A DNA stretch of 64,000 nucleotides from Nothophoma quercina. Lineage: Eukaryota; Ascomycota; Dothideomycetes; Pleosporales; Didymellaceae. Location of the stretch: contig JAKIXB010000013.1 of the NCBI GenBank assembly GCA_021642125.1, positions 845,932 through 909,931 of the forward strand, in the 5' to 3' direction. The position numbers were made by a program, and so were the translations under genes. The notes below the pieces were generated by a model, which was not told where the DNA came from, ran no database searches, and worked only from the letters and a program-made list of their open reading frames with translations. Shown here in pieces: positions 53,196-64,000 of the stretch (position 1 is its first letter; the number at the start of each line of letters is the position of its first letter).

Positions 53196-56090
53196 TGAGG
53201 CATATCTCAAACGTCTTGAAATCTTGGACTTCTTCCTTACATCTGGTTGATACGATAGGGGTGAAAGACTGTGGTCTGCTTACGGCCAACCCGTTTTGTG
53301 CATTCATATCCTACTTCCTCATTAGCTGTCCAGACCTTGTGATTCCTCATTCATATGTGCGTGGCTACAATCTGCTTATAAGTGGAAGCCTGCTAGTTCA
53401 TCATCAGCTCATGAAAGACACGCATGTATTTTCTTTGCTTACTGAGAAGTCGTGAAACCTGTACCCAAATATGTGTATGCTTATCTAGCAAAGACTTTGC
53501 ATTGATCCCACACGATCTATATATGAAATCTGCTGCCTTACACGTAGATGGTTTCGTCAAGGTCTCACACCAATATAGCCACATCGTAATGAGGATCAAT
53601 CAGAGCAAGGATATGCTTGGAAAACTTCATAGGCCTATATTATTGCATACATTCATTGTCCTTGAGCACTAGTGTTATGTGGTCTCGTGTTCGGCTTCAC
53701 GTGGGTAATACAGTCTGAGACTGCGATACGACTCATGTCGAATCGGGAGCGATTAAGGGCATGTGATGTGCCTCCCTTCCTGCTCTTCGCTCGAACGGAT
53801 GTTGACGCGCAGCGAATTGGTAGCGCGATTCGAAGAAAGATGCATTCCCTAGAATCATCGCATACATTGCTACCAGACCTACAGCACTCGTGACAAATCT
53901 AGGGATGACTCGAAAACATATTCGATGGCTTACTAAAGATTGGCCTAGCATCGAATGTTTGACCAGTCTAGTTCTTCAAAGATGTTGTTGACGGCATGGT
54001 AAGCTTCGCTGGAACTTGTGTACAGAACGTCAGAGCAAAACGATACAGGTCATAGTACTCGTTGCGGTCCGAAGTAACATTGTCGCCTGGGTGTTATTTA
54101 CCGTCTGATCTGAGCCTCAATAAAGCGAATTTTTAGCAAAGTGAATAGGTATATACCATCTGCATAGGAGGTTTGCCAATACCTATTTTTATATCATACG
54201 ATGAATCGATGAGCGCAGCCGAAGCAAGTCGAAGGTCCTCGCTAGCATGCTTGATGAAGAAGGGTACGTACATTTCAACGCTTACTATAGTGAAGCTAGA
54301 ACGGCGGCTGGTGCATTACTGAACTCCATGCACTTGAACTGAACGGATTAGCGCTACGAGAAAGGACCATCTATCTCTTCCAACACCAGTGTAACATACT
54401 GACTCATTGACAGAAAGTGAATCTAAATGTCTGCAGCGGTGAGTGGAACCGATGTTGAAATAACCGAGGGATCATGCAGTACACAGGATCCGTCTCGATC
54501 GCATTGGGCATGTTGAGATTAGCCCTGTCCGTATTTGACGATCGCACCTCCCTTGTGCGGCAAGTGGCATCAACAAGCTAAGGCTACACGTCCGTACTCC
54601 AACAAGACTACGGTAACTGTAATCCATCCATGCATTCAGTTGACTGGCACCTTCCCATATCATCATGGCCTCTTTTGAATACGACGTCGGGGGCGAGCTG
54701 CATGCAAGCACGACTCAATCTCAAAAGCAGGTTATTCACCATTGGTACAGCATGACCGCTTGGCACCTATTCGAAAAAGTTAGAAGTATGCCCAAGCAAA
54801 CGTGACTTCAAGAATAGCCGCAATGGAAGACTTATATCTGATAAGAACGTGCAGTTCATTGACTCGAGCATAACAACCGTAACCAGGGATTACTACTCTC
54901 TTCCAACGATCTGTGAAACAAAACATCAGGTCACATCGCTGTTCAGGTCGAGAAGAGTTTGGAGGTCTACACAAGCATCTTGCTGTCACTGTTAGGGACA
55001 GCTCACGGGGCGTACACCTGACTCAACAGGTATGACTGAATCGAGGATATGCTCGCCAGGCATTTCGGATACAAGTGGCTGGATTTCATAAACAGTGATT
55101 ATCGCTGACCGGAAGAGAGGTATTGCTCGCTTTTATCCGGCAGTTGTAGTACCAAGTAACCAGAGTCCCAACATCCCCACTGTTGTCAGTGGGGCTGAGT
55201 GGGTACGGATCGCTTTCTATGAGGCTAACACGCATTTGAGAAGGGACAGGGCTTAGGAAGCATTCATGCATCTGTCGTGTTCAACAAGTGCTGCAGACAG
55301 GCTTTCACTAGCACTAGTTTTGTTAATTAGAGAATGCGATAGCACAAGGATACTACTTTGCATTAGCAGAGTTGATGCACTTTAGAGCGCGCATAAACCA
55401 TATTCTCGAACCTTTTACAGAACCCAAGGCGATTCTGTAAACGCTTTTAAATGCAGAATTTAGCAGAGAGGACATTATCACCTTGGTAGCGTACGACCAC
55501 TCCTAGGTTGGATGCACAGCGTCAACTGTCTAGTGCTTGTGGGAGAGAACACAGGGAACAGCGAATTTGTAAGATCCAAAACAATAGCAAAGAGATTCGG
55601 TGAAAATATTGTGATCCAGCGTTGGATGAAAGAACTTCGAACCCGTTAGCGATCGCAACGAACAACGCTAATTTCAGATGTGTATTTTGCTCCACAATTT
55701 TCCATGAGCCACGTACTACTCAAAAGTGAAAATCTCATAGCAGTGCCTATGTCACTCTTAGGTAAGCCATTCGTCCCTACACAAGTATATTGTTGGCTTG
55801 TTAATCGTTTATCGGACATGGGTCGATCTCCGTTCCCCGATCGAACATCTCCGGATCGACCACCGACTATGTATCGAGGTCCGACATGTCTATGCACACA
55901 TGATGCGAGAAGGACCCCGCAGACCTGATTATCTCGCTCTTGTTAATTCCTAACGCCGCTTATGACCGCGTGACCTCCCACCGACTGCCCTTGTATTCTG
56001 GATCAGAAGTAGTACAAAATGAGACGAACGCCATATCGTAAGAATCAGCATGGGTAAGATTCGAACTTTGTTCTACTTTCTTTATCAATC
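53196..56090. other. 2.9 kb gene-poor stretch
   Basis: The longest empty interval in the window. All open frames are below about 85 codons and none resembles a family, and I see no transposase or reverse transcriptase motif. Codon-like patterns are absent. A CGG/CGATC inverted repeat cluster lies near 55813-55888. Confidence 0.45.
55813..55888. promoter_or_regulatory. Inverted-repeat cluster upstream of the oxidoreductase gene
   Basis: GGTCGATC (55821-55828) and GATCGACC (55854-55861) form a perfect 8-bp inverted repeat around a CGATCG palindrome, flanked by CGGACATG (55813-55820) and CCGACATG (55881-55888). CGG/CCG pairs are the usual half-sites of fungal Zn2Cys6 regulators. It lies about 200-280 bp before the ATG at 56091. 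Function is inferred. Confidence 0.4.
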
Positions 56091-57206
56091 ATGCCTTCTG
56101 TACTACCCAACACTTACCGCGCACTTCAGCTCGGGAGTGTTGGTGAAGACTTTCGAGTAGTCGAGCTACCAATGCTTCAACCCGGACCCGGAAGCGCCGT
56201 CATCCGTATCGAAGTCGCTGAAGTTTTGTCATATCATCGCGAGATATACAACGGCAAACGCCAATACTCGTTTCCAACTCCCATCGTCGGCGGCATCAAC
56301 GCCATTGGTCGTATCGCAGCACTGGACCAGGATGCAACCTTGTTAGAGGAAGGACAGCTTGTCTACGTCGACTGCGTCATACATGCGCGAGACAATCCAG
56401 ACACGCTCTTTCTATCTGCAATCCATGACAGTTCAGCCATAGGCAGCCAAAAGTTGATGCGGGATGTCTGGCGGGATGGCACTTTCGCCGAGTACGCGAA
56501 GTTTCCATTGGAGAATTGTATCCCTTTGAAAGAAAACATCCTTTGCAAGCACCTCGATTACACGATCGAAGACCTAATGTACATGGGTCACTTACTGGTT
56601 CCATTTGGTGGCATACAAGACATCAAGCTTAAGCCAGGAGAGACCATCGTCGTAAGCCCAGCAACCGGCGGCTATGGTGGTGCAGGTGTGCAAGTAGCCA
56701 TTGCCATGGGTGCGAGGGTTATTGCTATGGGACGGAATAAGCAAGAGCTCGCAAGGCTGAAAGGGCATATATCGAATGGCTCGCCAAGGGCTTCAATCGA
56801 AACAGTGGAGATCACTGGAGATGAAGCTGCTGATCTCGCAAAAGTCCAGAGCTTCGGTAAGATTGATGCCGTTCTGGATCTTACACCACCCCAAGCATCG
56901 AAGTCGACGCACTTAAGAGCCGCAACAAGTGCTCTTCGCCGCAATGGGCGTGCCAGTTTGATGGGATTTGTCGAGCAGCCCGTGGTCCCGTGGCATCTTG
57001 TGGGTCGCAACATCACGCTCAAGGGCAAATTGATGTACGAAAGGGATGACATACTTCAGTTAGAGAAGATGCTTGAGAGAGGTCTGTTTCCTCGCGGTAA
57101 GGCATTTGTCGCTACGGAAGTCTTTGGGTTGGATGATTGGAAGGCTGCGTCTCACAGAGCAGCTAAGCACACAGGAGTTGGTAGGCAGGTAGTACTGAAG
57201 CCATAG
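56091..57206 (+). CDS. Medium-chain dehydrogenase/reductase (quinone oxidoreductase/alcohol dehydrogenase-like)
   Basis: Intronless, 371 aa. GroES-like N-terminus (VELPMLQPGPGSAVIRIEVAEV) and a Rossmann domain with ETIVVSPATGGYGGAGVQVA, where the nucleotide loop GGYGGAGV is clear, followed by MGARVIAMGRNKQEL. The catalytic-zinc Cys-His pair of classical alcohol dehydrogenases is not seen (SYHREIYNGK sits where the CHTD motif would be), and no four-Cys structural zinc lobe is present, so a zinc-free, NAD(P)H-dependent quinone or enoyl reductase is more likely. Substrate unknown. The divergent-looking upstream region has a candidate Zn2Cys6 site cluster. It ends about 95 bp before the stop of the convergent transporter gene. 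Confidence 0.84.
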   Translation: MPSVLPNTYRALQLGSVGEDFRVVELPMLQPGPGSAVIRIEVAEVLSYHREIYNGKRQYSFPTPIVGGINAIGRIAALDQDATLLEEGQLVYVDCVIHARDNPDTLFLSAIHDSSAIGSQKLMRDVWRDGTFAEYAKFPLENCIPLKENILCKHLDYTIEDLMYMGHLLVPFGGIQDIKLKPGETIVVSPATGGYGGAGVQVAIAMGARVIAMGRNKQELARLKGHISNGSPRASIETVEITGDEAADLAKVQSFGKIDAVLDLTPPQASKSTHLRAATSALRRNGRASLMGFVEQPVVPWHLVGRNITLKGKLMYERDDILQLEKMLERGLFPRGKAFVATEVFGLDDWKAASHRAAKHTGVGRQVVLKP

Positions 57207-57300
57207 AATTTCGGGTTCACCTTCGCTTCTGTGCAGCATTATACTATAATCTTCCAATGAATAATTCGCCTTCATGTCACAGTTTCGTTTTCTTCGGCGA

Positions 57301-59220
57301 TTACGAGGGCGCGTTGAGAGGTGACGTACAGGTGAACGCGTTCAATTGGGGGATGGCGAAGGCGGCGATGAGATTCTCGATTGATGCCCACAGGCCAAGA
57401 CCGGCACATACAAGCGCTCCAAGGCAGTATAAAATGTTGAACACATTGAAATACCACCTCTTGGCAAGAAAGCCACGCATGATCCGCATGACCCCTGTGT
57501 CGCTACGAGCGGTTGGTCCGGTGGTGGGATCGAAGCCTTCTTCGGGACGCATAGCGTTTCTCTGGATCATAAGGCCCACGTGTAGAAGTGGGGGGAATGA
57601 GTAAGTAAACTGCATTGCGCAAAGGGCTGAGACGAAACCGACCAAGCCAGAGAAGGCAGGTATGGCTCCTCCAATGACGTATGCAACGGACCAGTAAACT
57701 GGAACGATAATGGCCCAGATCCATTTGCCTGACCTGGTGTAGAGCGGCGGTGCGTTGAACAATTGGACTCCGATGCTGTTGTAGATGACTGTCGTCTTGT
57801 CAGTTGTAGGTTCACTGGCACACAACCTGGACAAAGTTCACCTTTCAGCCCAATGTTCCCATAAAGCGCTGCTGCGATCAGCGCCGTGACCATAGCCAGA
57901 GCATTTCCGACTGTAGACCAAGTGTACGGCGAGATACCCAGGTAGGAGGGATTCTGAACGTATTGACCCTGGAAGTTGTACATGAACAGGCCATACACCA
58001 TATAACAAGAGTAGATGAAGAATTGTGAGCTCCACATGGACTTGAGGAAGTTTTGGGGCCGCGACATCTCCGCCAAAAATTCTATAAAGATTTGTGTTCC
58101 ACTGTACGCGTAGACAGCGTTCATAAGACCGTTAATCGAGGCACCAAAGTTGGATCCACCTGGCAGCCCAGTGGAGTGCGTGACAGGCGGGAAGTCACCA
58201 GCATCATTGGGCATGACCAAGGCAGGATTAACGCTGTATCCCGCGGAGGCAGAATAGGCCGAGTACAGTGGAGGAGAGTTGGCGGCCACACCCATAGTGA
58301 TGAACATGATGAGCAGGTTGATCCAGATAGCAAAATTTGCAAGGAAGCCGAACTTCTGAAGTGTACGGATTTGGCCAAGCAGGAATCCGACGATGGCCCA
58401 AAAGACTACACAAACGGCATAGCAAAGCCTGAATCTGCTTGCCTGCGACAGGGATTCGCCGTTACTGATAAGAATAATGGAAACGTTCAGGAGCATCTGT
58501 ACTGATTGGAACCCGAGTACAAGGTATCGCGCTCCACTTCCGTAGATACGAAACGCAAGGTCGGAGTAAGACTGCACTGGATACTCATATGAATCAAGAT
58601 CTGATCGCGTGTAAGCTAGCGTTAATGGTATCATGGTCTGGTACGATGTGCGACGTACACATAAAGCAATGCCAGAGCAAAGATCCTGAGATAGCGGCCA
58701 TCACACCGAAGATAGTGTACAGGGCGACAGAAGGTCTGGAATCGTCAGCTGCATAATGATTGAATATTGAGCTAGTCGCCTACCCCCAGCCAGTTGTGGC
58801 TACTGCGTAAGGGAGCCCAAATGGTCCAAGCACATCAGTCGTCATCAGATAGAAAACGGCCATACCAGTGGCGTTGCGTAGTGCTTTTGACGCGGCAATC
58901 CACTCTTCGTCAGAGACGATAGCTCTTTGGCTTGCAACATTTGTATTTAGGTTGGCCATTTTCTTGCTAAGCGCAGTCTCGCTTGACTTTGCGGGAAACA
59001 TGATGTTGAGAAGAGACACTTTACGAGTCCCATTGATCGGCTCAGCAGCTCTCTGTGCAGCTCTGGTTTTCTCCGCATAGTAGAGGTACTCCCCAAAGGA
59101 CACTGAGGGGTCATATAGCTTGCGATGTTGGGGGCGGATGTGTCCATCGAAGAAAGAAGCCCTTCCGCTAGTGGTACTCAGTCGGGGTTCCTCACTAGCC
59201 AAGCCACCAATATTTGCCAT
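57301..59220 (-). CDS. AAAP-family amino acid transporter
   Basis: Four exons on minus, 59220-58784, 58735-58659, 58600-57842 and 57788-57301, give 586 aa. The first ~110 residues are a charged cytosolic tail; then TMs start at ATGMAVFYLMTTDVLGPFGLPYAVATTGWG, the classical TM1 of the Aa_trans (AAAP/AVT) family. Further blocks: DLAFRIYGSGARYLV, GFQSVQMLLNVSIIL, FGFLANFAIWINLLIMF, ALMNAVYAYSGTQIFIEFLAEM-like sequence (NGLMNAVYAYSGTQIF) and the later helices to a stop at 57301. About eleven membrane segments. It is a proton-coupled amino acid carrier of the vacuole or plasma membrane; substrate unknown. The second exon is only 77 nt. Confidence 0.88.
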
Positions 59221-59771
59221 TGTGATGCTGATGTGTATGGTTGCGGGGCAGTCGTGAAGGTTTTATGTAGAGCTGGCAATTTCAGATCGTGGATGTAGAT
59301 GCAATGAAGCGTCAATTTCGGAAGTGCGTGCTGTCATAAACATTCGGCAGATCTTCAGATTATCAGCAAAATCGTACGCCACAATGATCCTTGTTTCATG
59401 ATAAGGACTCTCGCTGCCTCTGGCGTGGTATGGTACTTAGGCAAGGAAGAATAAGCGGCGGAGCAAGGGGCCGCCAAACCCACCAATCGCAATGTATGCC
59501 ACCTTCCGGATCAAGCTTCTCTATGATGAAACTTCGCTGCGAAAGATGAGAGGAACCTCTTTAATCGCTGTTCGACAAGCAGCTAGCAAGCGAGGCTGCG
59601 GCAATCCCAGCAGAATCTACCGTTATCTCCGATAAAGCGCATTGGCGATCTGCCAAGACCCTCAGTCGAATCCGGAGAGCGCTGCGGCAATGTAAAAACT
59701 CGCCCCGTGCAGCATTCGAGAGCCTTTATTGACTATGTCTCACGACTTCCAGACCTGAGTGTTGTGTCTGT
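59221..59771. other. Intergenic, transporter promoter side
   Basis: Upstream flank of the transporter. No gene recognised. Confidence 0.45.
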
Positions 59772-60398
59772 TTATTCTTGGTCGATGGAGTTTCCCTGGC
59801 GCTGCTGATAGACGAACGAGACACTGGGAAGCGTTAAGAGATACCGCGAAGAGCCTGGAGCCATGACCATTTCGACGGGCGAAGAGCTGGGTTTGCCGAC
59901 ATTCTGGGGTCCGTCGATGCGATGTAGCCACGGTGTGAGAATTACACTTTCGGCAAAAACAGTGGAGCGGTGCCTTGATATGATCATATCCACCTCGCTG
60001 TCAGGCCATCCTTGGGCTACTGTGCTCAAGGTTGGTGTAGGTTCTGTTGTTGCGTTCTCGACATTGAGACTGCACTCATCCGAACACAATACCATGCCAT
60101 CGGCGTAGCAGATACCCGGTTGCAGTACAAGGTCAACATCATACATACCTGCGCCAGCCCGCCATTTAAGAAGGCTTGCTAGGCCGGTTGCGCGGTCGTT
60201 TCGCATGTAATGCGGGGAAAACGAGTAGCCAATCGCTGCGAACTGTTGACATACGTTACGGTCTCGCATATGCGGTGCGCGATTGGTCCCAATGCTGTCT
60301 AAGTTGCGACGTGTGAAGTCAAGGAACATATCCAACCAAGGACATGGTTCAGGAGATGGACTTGTAGAGGCTAGCCGCACCACGAAGGGCAAATGCAC
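59772..60398 (-). CDS. Hypothetical protein, 5' end unresolved
   Basis: A 208-codon open frame on minus with coding-like composition, stop at 59772. Its first ATG is at 60329 (MFLDFTRRNLDSIGTNRAP). Blocks of note are QPGICYADGMVLCSDECS, DSEVDMIISRHRSTVFAES and HRIDGPQNVGKPSSSPVEMV; I recognise no family. An upstream frame (60706, MTPLAELRNDNDLSPDHFSRL) ends in a near-perfect donor ATG-GTGAGT at about 60590. Splicing it to CATCACAG at about 60467 gives a plausible peptide (GDEAFPIVTERIAGSSRRAF) but in a different frame, which then stops. So the gene either has exons I cannot place or is broken by a frameshift. Confidence 0.4.
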   Translation of the reverse strand: MHLPFVVRLASTSPSPEPCPWLDMFLDFTRRNLDSIGTNRAPHMRDRNVCQQFAAIGYSFSPHYMRNDRATGLASLLKWRAGAGMYDVDLVLQPGICYADGMVLCSDECSLNVENATTEPTPTLSTVAQGWPDSEVDMIISRHRSTVFAESVILTPWLHRIDGPQNVGKPSSSPVEMVMAPGSSRYLLTLPSVSFVYQQRQGNSIDQE

Positions 60399-61565
60399 GA
60401 CGGCTACTACCCGCGATGCGCTCGGTTACTATCGGAAAAGCTTCGTCCCCGAGCGATACTGTTCCCTGTGATGAACCACCTCAGAAATGAGCAGTGACGA
60501 TAATGGACGATGAGAACGCTTTGCGACTTCACTACACCAAGCATTACGGGGCCGCAGCGCGAGCGTTTATGCATCACAATGCCACTCACCATGAGCAGCG
60601 CCACAAAGTGCATCGAACCTGGATCGAGTCGAGAAAAATGGTCTGGTGAAAGGTCATTGTCGTTGCGCAATTCTGCGAGAGGCGTCATTATGTCGATGCG
60701 GCGCATGTGGTTGCTGCCAGCGCTGGAGGGTGTACGAGCCAGCGCTCACGAGCTCGCAGCTGCACATCGGTCAACCACCACCCGCAGAGGCAGCGCCGCA
60801 CGCATGCAACGCCCGCAATCCCTCAAGTAATATCGCAGAACTGAATTCCTTCATCGAGCCAAGCTCGAAGACTTTTGAGAGGATCACGAGTTCTCGGAAG
60901 CAAAGCGCACCTGAGGTTGTACCGCCTGTCTCGCGCCTTCCTCCCTTCCGCACGCGAATTCATCGGGGTATCGGGTCTGGGCCGCGATCGACATTGTCAG
61001 TCCCTGCCGCAACCTCCAAGAACGCGCATATCGAGCGTAAATAAGAATGCCGAGATTAGTGTGTGCTGTGGTTGTGCTCTTGTGGTGCAGACAAGCAAGA
61101 TTATCCTGCGGGTCTCGGGCGCTTTTCCCAGCCGAGCGCGCTAACGCTCCTGCCCTCCGTCGACTCCTGCAACTGCACATTACAATATTGACACACGCCT
61201 GCCCTGGCTCTGGGCTTCTGATAGCCTCGACTTGTACAATACATCTGGTGGGCCCCCCTGGTCCGTATAGATTAATGATACAAGCAAAATGCGTCTCAGG
61301 CATCGAAGATACTGCTTGGTGTCAAAAGCTTGTTTATCCATTGGCAAAGCTTAGGAAGCTTCCTCTTGTGGCAAAGGCGAAACTCTACGGTCGTGTAATC
61401 CTTGTTGCGAATCAACCGCATCAGGCAGGTACTAGGATTACGGTGCTCACATTATGCTCCTTCCACAACTGTCTTGGATCTTGATGATGACGGGATCTAC
61501 AACGGCTGAGTATATGAGCGACGAGAAACGCCTCCTCTTCCGCAACTTTCTTGCCAATCTTCACT
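60399..61565. other. Intergenic or unresolved 5' part of the neighbouring gene
   Basis: Contains the possible upstream exon discussed for the previous entry (about 60590-60706, minus). The rest, to the sedolisin ATG, shows only overlapping chance frames. Confidence 0.35.
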
Positions 61566-63421
61566 ATGCGCTTCTCTATAACTCTCTATTCGCTGGCAGC
61601 CCTATCGTGTGCCTCTAATGCATTCCCGACTAGTAGCGTAGTGTTGGAAAAGATTGAGAGCAGCCCAGCTGAATGGGTCCTTGACCAATCTGCCAAGGTC
61701 GACAGAGATGGCACATTTATGACGCTGAAGATCCACCTCGTGAATCAAGGAATGGATGAATTCCAAAAACTTGCCATGAATGTAGGTTAATGCTACATTG
61801 CTGGAACAAATCAATTCTCGAGGCTGAACAAGGGCACAGATCGCTACACCGGGTAACCCTCAGTACGGCAACCATCTCAATCACGAGCAGATCTCAGCAA
61901 TGACGGCACCTAAGGAGGAGTCTGTGAGCCTCGTGACTAAATGGCTCCAGAACGAAATACCTAGTGCCAAGGTCAGCAAGATGGGCGACTACCTCACGGT
62001 TGAAGGGACTTTGAACGCGATTGAGAAGCTCTTGAAGACAAAATACAGCACTTACGGTAAGAAGATGCCACTGATCTCTCCCTGAACTGAGTCTCATCCC
62101 AATAGTGAACGAAGAAACCAAGGCGACTACCCTACGAACGCTCGAGTACAGCGTACCCTCGGTGCTGGTCGGCCATCTGGATATGATCCAGCCCACCACG
62201 TACTTCGGGGTCAAGCAGTTCCGATCCACCATCTCCGAGCACCATGCCATCGCCAAAGATGGGTTCCACATCGAGGCAACACAAGCTGTGACTGGATGTA
62301 CCGGCACGCGCATCACGCCTACCTGCCTTGCCCATCTGTACAACTTCGCGAACGCGAAGAACCAGACCACAGGACTTCTGGGCGTTGCAGGTTTCCTCGA
62401 GGAGTATGCGATCAAAACTGACTTCTCCACCTTTCTCAACAGCTATGCCTACTTCAACAACAAGGCTAAGTCTTTCACGTGCACAGGAGTAAATGGAGGC
62501 ACTTGCCCGACCTCGCCTGCAGGTGTCGAGGCCAACTTGGACGTTCAATATGCGGGTAGCATCTCGAGCTCCGTACCAATGACGTATTACAGCACAGCTG
62601 GTCGTGGGCAATGGGTAGGAAGCGGCACAAATACCAATGAGCCATACCTCGAGTTCCTGAACTATCTGCTGGCTCTTCCCGCGGCGTCTCTCCCGAACAC
62701 GCTCTCCATCTCATACGGCGATGCCGAAACTACCGTACCGCTGTCTTATGCGGCGAACGTGTGCAATTTGTTCTCCCAGCTTGGAGCCCGTGGTGTTTCC
62801 ATTCTCATCTCTTCTGGCGACTCCGGTGTAGGTACAACCTGCAAAGTCAACGGCAAGACGTCTTTCGAAACCGCTTTTCCCGCCAGTTGCCCATGGGTTA
62901 CAACTGTTGGTGGAACTACAGGCAACTCGCCTGAGAATGCTTGGTCGTCTGGCGGTGGTGGTTTCTCCGAAGTATTCGGACGACCTGACTATCAGAATGC
63001 GGTCGTCAACAAGTGGCTCACGAGCGACAGCACCCACAGCGCCGTGACGAACTACTTCAATTCCTCCGGTCGTGCATATCCTGACATTTCCGCCCAAGCC
63101 ACCAACTTTGTCATCGTCGCCTCTGGATCTGCTCAGTCTGTGTCTGGCACGTCATGCTCCGCACCAACAACCGCAGGTATTTTCCAGCTGCTGAACAGTG
63201 CTCGAATTGCTTCTGGAAAGAAGGGTCTTGGGTTCCTCAACCCTTGGCTGTACAATACCGCGAGCACCGGCTTCACGGACATCAAGAACGGCAAGATTGG
63301 CGGATGCAGTGGTGTTATCTCTGGAGGAGGGTTCAGCGCTGTCGCTGGGTGGGATCCCGCAACAGGTCTCGGCACCCCGAACTACGAGGCTTTGCTCGCT
63401 TTCGCGACATCTACTGCCTAA
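61566..63421 (+). CDS. Secreted sedolisin / tripeptidyl-peptidase, family S53
   Basis: Three exons, 61566-61781, 61840-62056 and 62106-63421, give 582 aa. Signal peptide MRFSITLYSLAALSCASNA; an activation propeptide of ~180 residues (LKIHLVNQGMDEFQKLAM, TPGNPQYGNHLNHEQISAM, AEWLQ-like VTKWLQNEI, YSVPSVLVGHLDMIQPT). Catalytic residues of S53 are all present: Glu286 and Asp290 in GVEANLDVQY, the oxyanion Asp in LISSGDSGVG and the Ser in SVSGTSCSAPTTAG. PWVTTVGGTTG and SGGGGFSEVFGRPDYQ are diagnostic; the C-terminal calcium site region is DIKNGKIGGCSG. Works at acid pH outside the cell or in the vacuole, releasing tripeptides. The stop codon lies 464 bp from the telomere repeats and the gene looks fully intact. 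Confidence 0.93.
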
Positions 63422-63885
63422 AGTCTCTGTACATTCGTCTGACGATCATACATCAATCAATGTTTAGTACGCCGACTGTGCTTGATGCATGTCAAACTTG
63501 TAAGGAGTAGTAGGAATAAAGAAGGCCGATCTGAGAGGCTTGAAATTGTTGGGGAATCCGGCCGCTCCAGACTACGCTTATCACTGTGTGAGAAATCTTG
63601 ATGTCCACTTCCGTTTTCGACAGATGTGTACGCCATCAAACCCGAATCGGTCCTTCGTGTCGTCGCGTATGTTAACCAACTTTTTAACGTGCTTGTTGCA
63701 GGGTTAACTACAGATGTTGGTGTCTCGAGTACCGTCGAGCTCACATCAGTATCTTGATTAGCAGCATTGCTTGCTTGCCCCTGCTTACTCAAGTCTGCCT
63801 CTAGTACATGAGTCGCGCGTCGGCTTCGGGACGATGAAGCCGGACAGGTAATTTTCCACCGAGTAACGAGCACCCACAGAAATCG
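63422..63885. other. Subtelomeric spacer between sedolisin gene and telomere
   Basis: 464 bp. The minus strand is open from about 63873 to 63457 (138 codons, Ser/Thr rich, for example LETPTSVVNPATSTLKSWL) and starts 13 nt from the telomere without an ATG. It could be the remaining part of a gene cut by telomere addition, or chance. No repeat or helicase gene of the usual telomere-linked kind is present. Confidence 0.4.
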
Positions 63886-64000
63886 TTAGGGTTAGGGTTA
63901 GGGTTAGGGTTAGGGTTAGGGTTAGGGTTAGGGTTAGGGTTAGGGTTAGGGTTAGGGTTAGGGTTAGGGTTAGGGTTAGGGTTAGGGTTAGGGTTAGGGT
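63886..64000 (+). repeat. Telomere, TTAGGG repeats
   Basis: 115 bp of uninterrupted TTAGGG, 19 full units plus one base, running to the window edge. The G-rich strand reads 5' to 3' toward the edge, which is the orientation of a right chromosome end. No degenerate repeat unit is seen at the proximal border. Confidence 0.98.

Noticed and set aside
61047..61484. 145-codon plus-strand frame before the sedolisin
   Set aside because: No family resemblance, Cys-rich, overlaps a similar-length antisense frame and a likely promoter.

Overview
The window is the right-hand end of a chromosome of a filamentous ascomycete. Perfect TTAGGG repeats run off the 3' edge (63886-64000), protein genes carry short 46-140 nt introns with GT-AG (twice GC-AG) borders and CTAAC/CTGAC-like branch sites, and the proteins are of Pezizomycotina type (HET-domain proteins, BuGZ, Kap120, an NIS1-like secreted protein). 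I infer a Dothideomycete, most likely Pleosporales and plant-associated; this is inference from protein flavour, not from a marker gene.

Region 1, about 1-24 kb, is mostly ordinary core genome: a bZIP factor cut by the left edge, tRNA-Thr(UGU), a Ted1/Cdc1-type phosphoesterase, an Ent3-type epsin, a cyclophilin, a Cys/Met-metabolism PLP enzyme, an interrupted hypothetical gene, proline dehydrogenase, an APC-family permease, a 6-phosphogluconate dehydrogenase paralogue, exon-junction protein Y14, a secreted S28 peptidase and an SDR whose catalytic Tyr is replaced by Cys. Region 2, 24-32 kb, holds secreted and accessory genes: an NIS1-like effector candidate, a decayed HET relic, an S41-like secreted protein and an intact HET gene. 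Region 3, 32-40.5 kb, is a second core block: UCH-type deubiquitinase, BuGZ zinc finger, PEX2 and importin Kap120.

Region 4, 40.5 kb to the telomere, is subtelomeric and gene-poor with long empty stretches. It carries two more HET genes of the same subfamily, a coiled-coil protein, a small protein ending in a dsRNA-binding-like domain, a large HET plus deaminase-like (OTT_1508-type) fusion, a zinc-type oxidoreductase, an AAAP amino acid transporter, an unassigned frame and an intact sedolisin that stops 464 bp before the telomere repeats.

The most interesting unit is 49.2-53.2 kb: a dsRBD-like protein followed on the same strand by a HET-deaminase fusion. HET domains are known triggers of fungal allorecognition cell death, and OTT_1508-type deaminases are predicted nucleic-acid or nucleotide mutators; joining them in one long exon suggests a self/non-self or anti-element effector. 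That function is inference. Exon borders were worked out by hand from splice signals, reading frame and remembered family similarity; no search was run.
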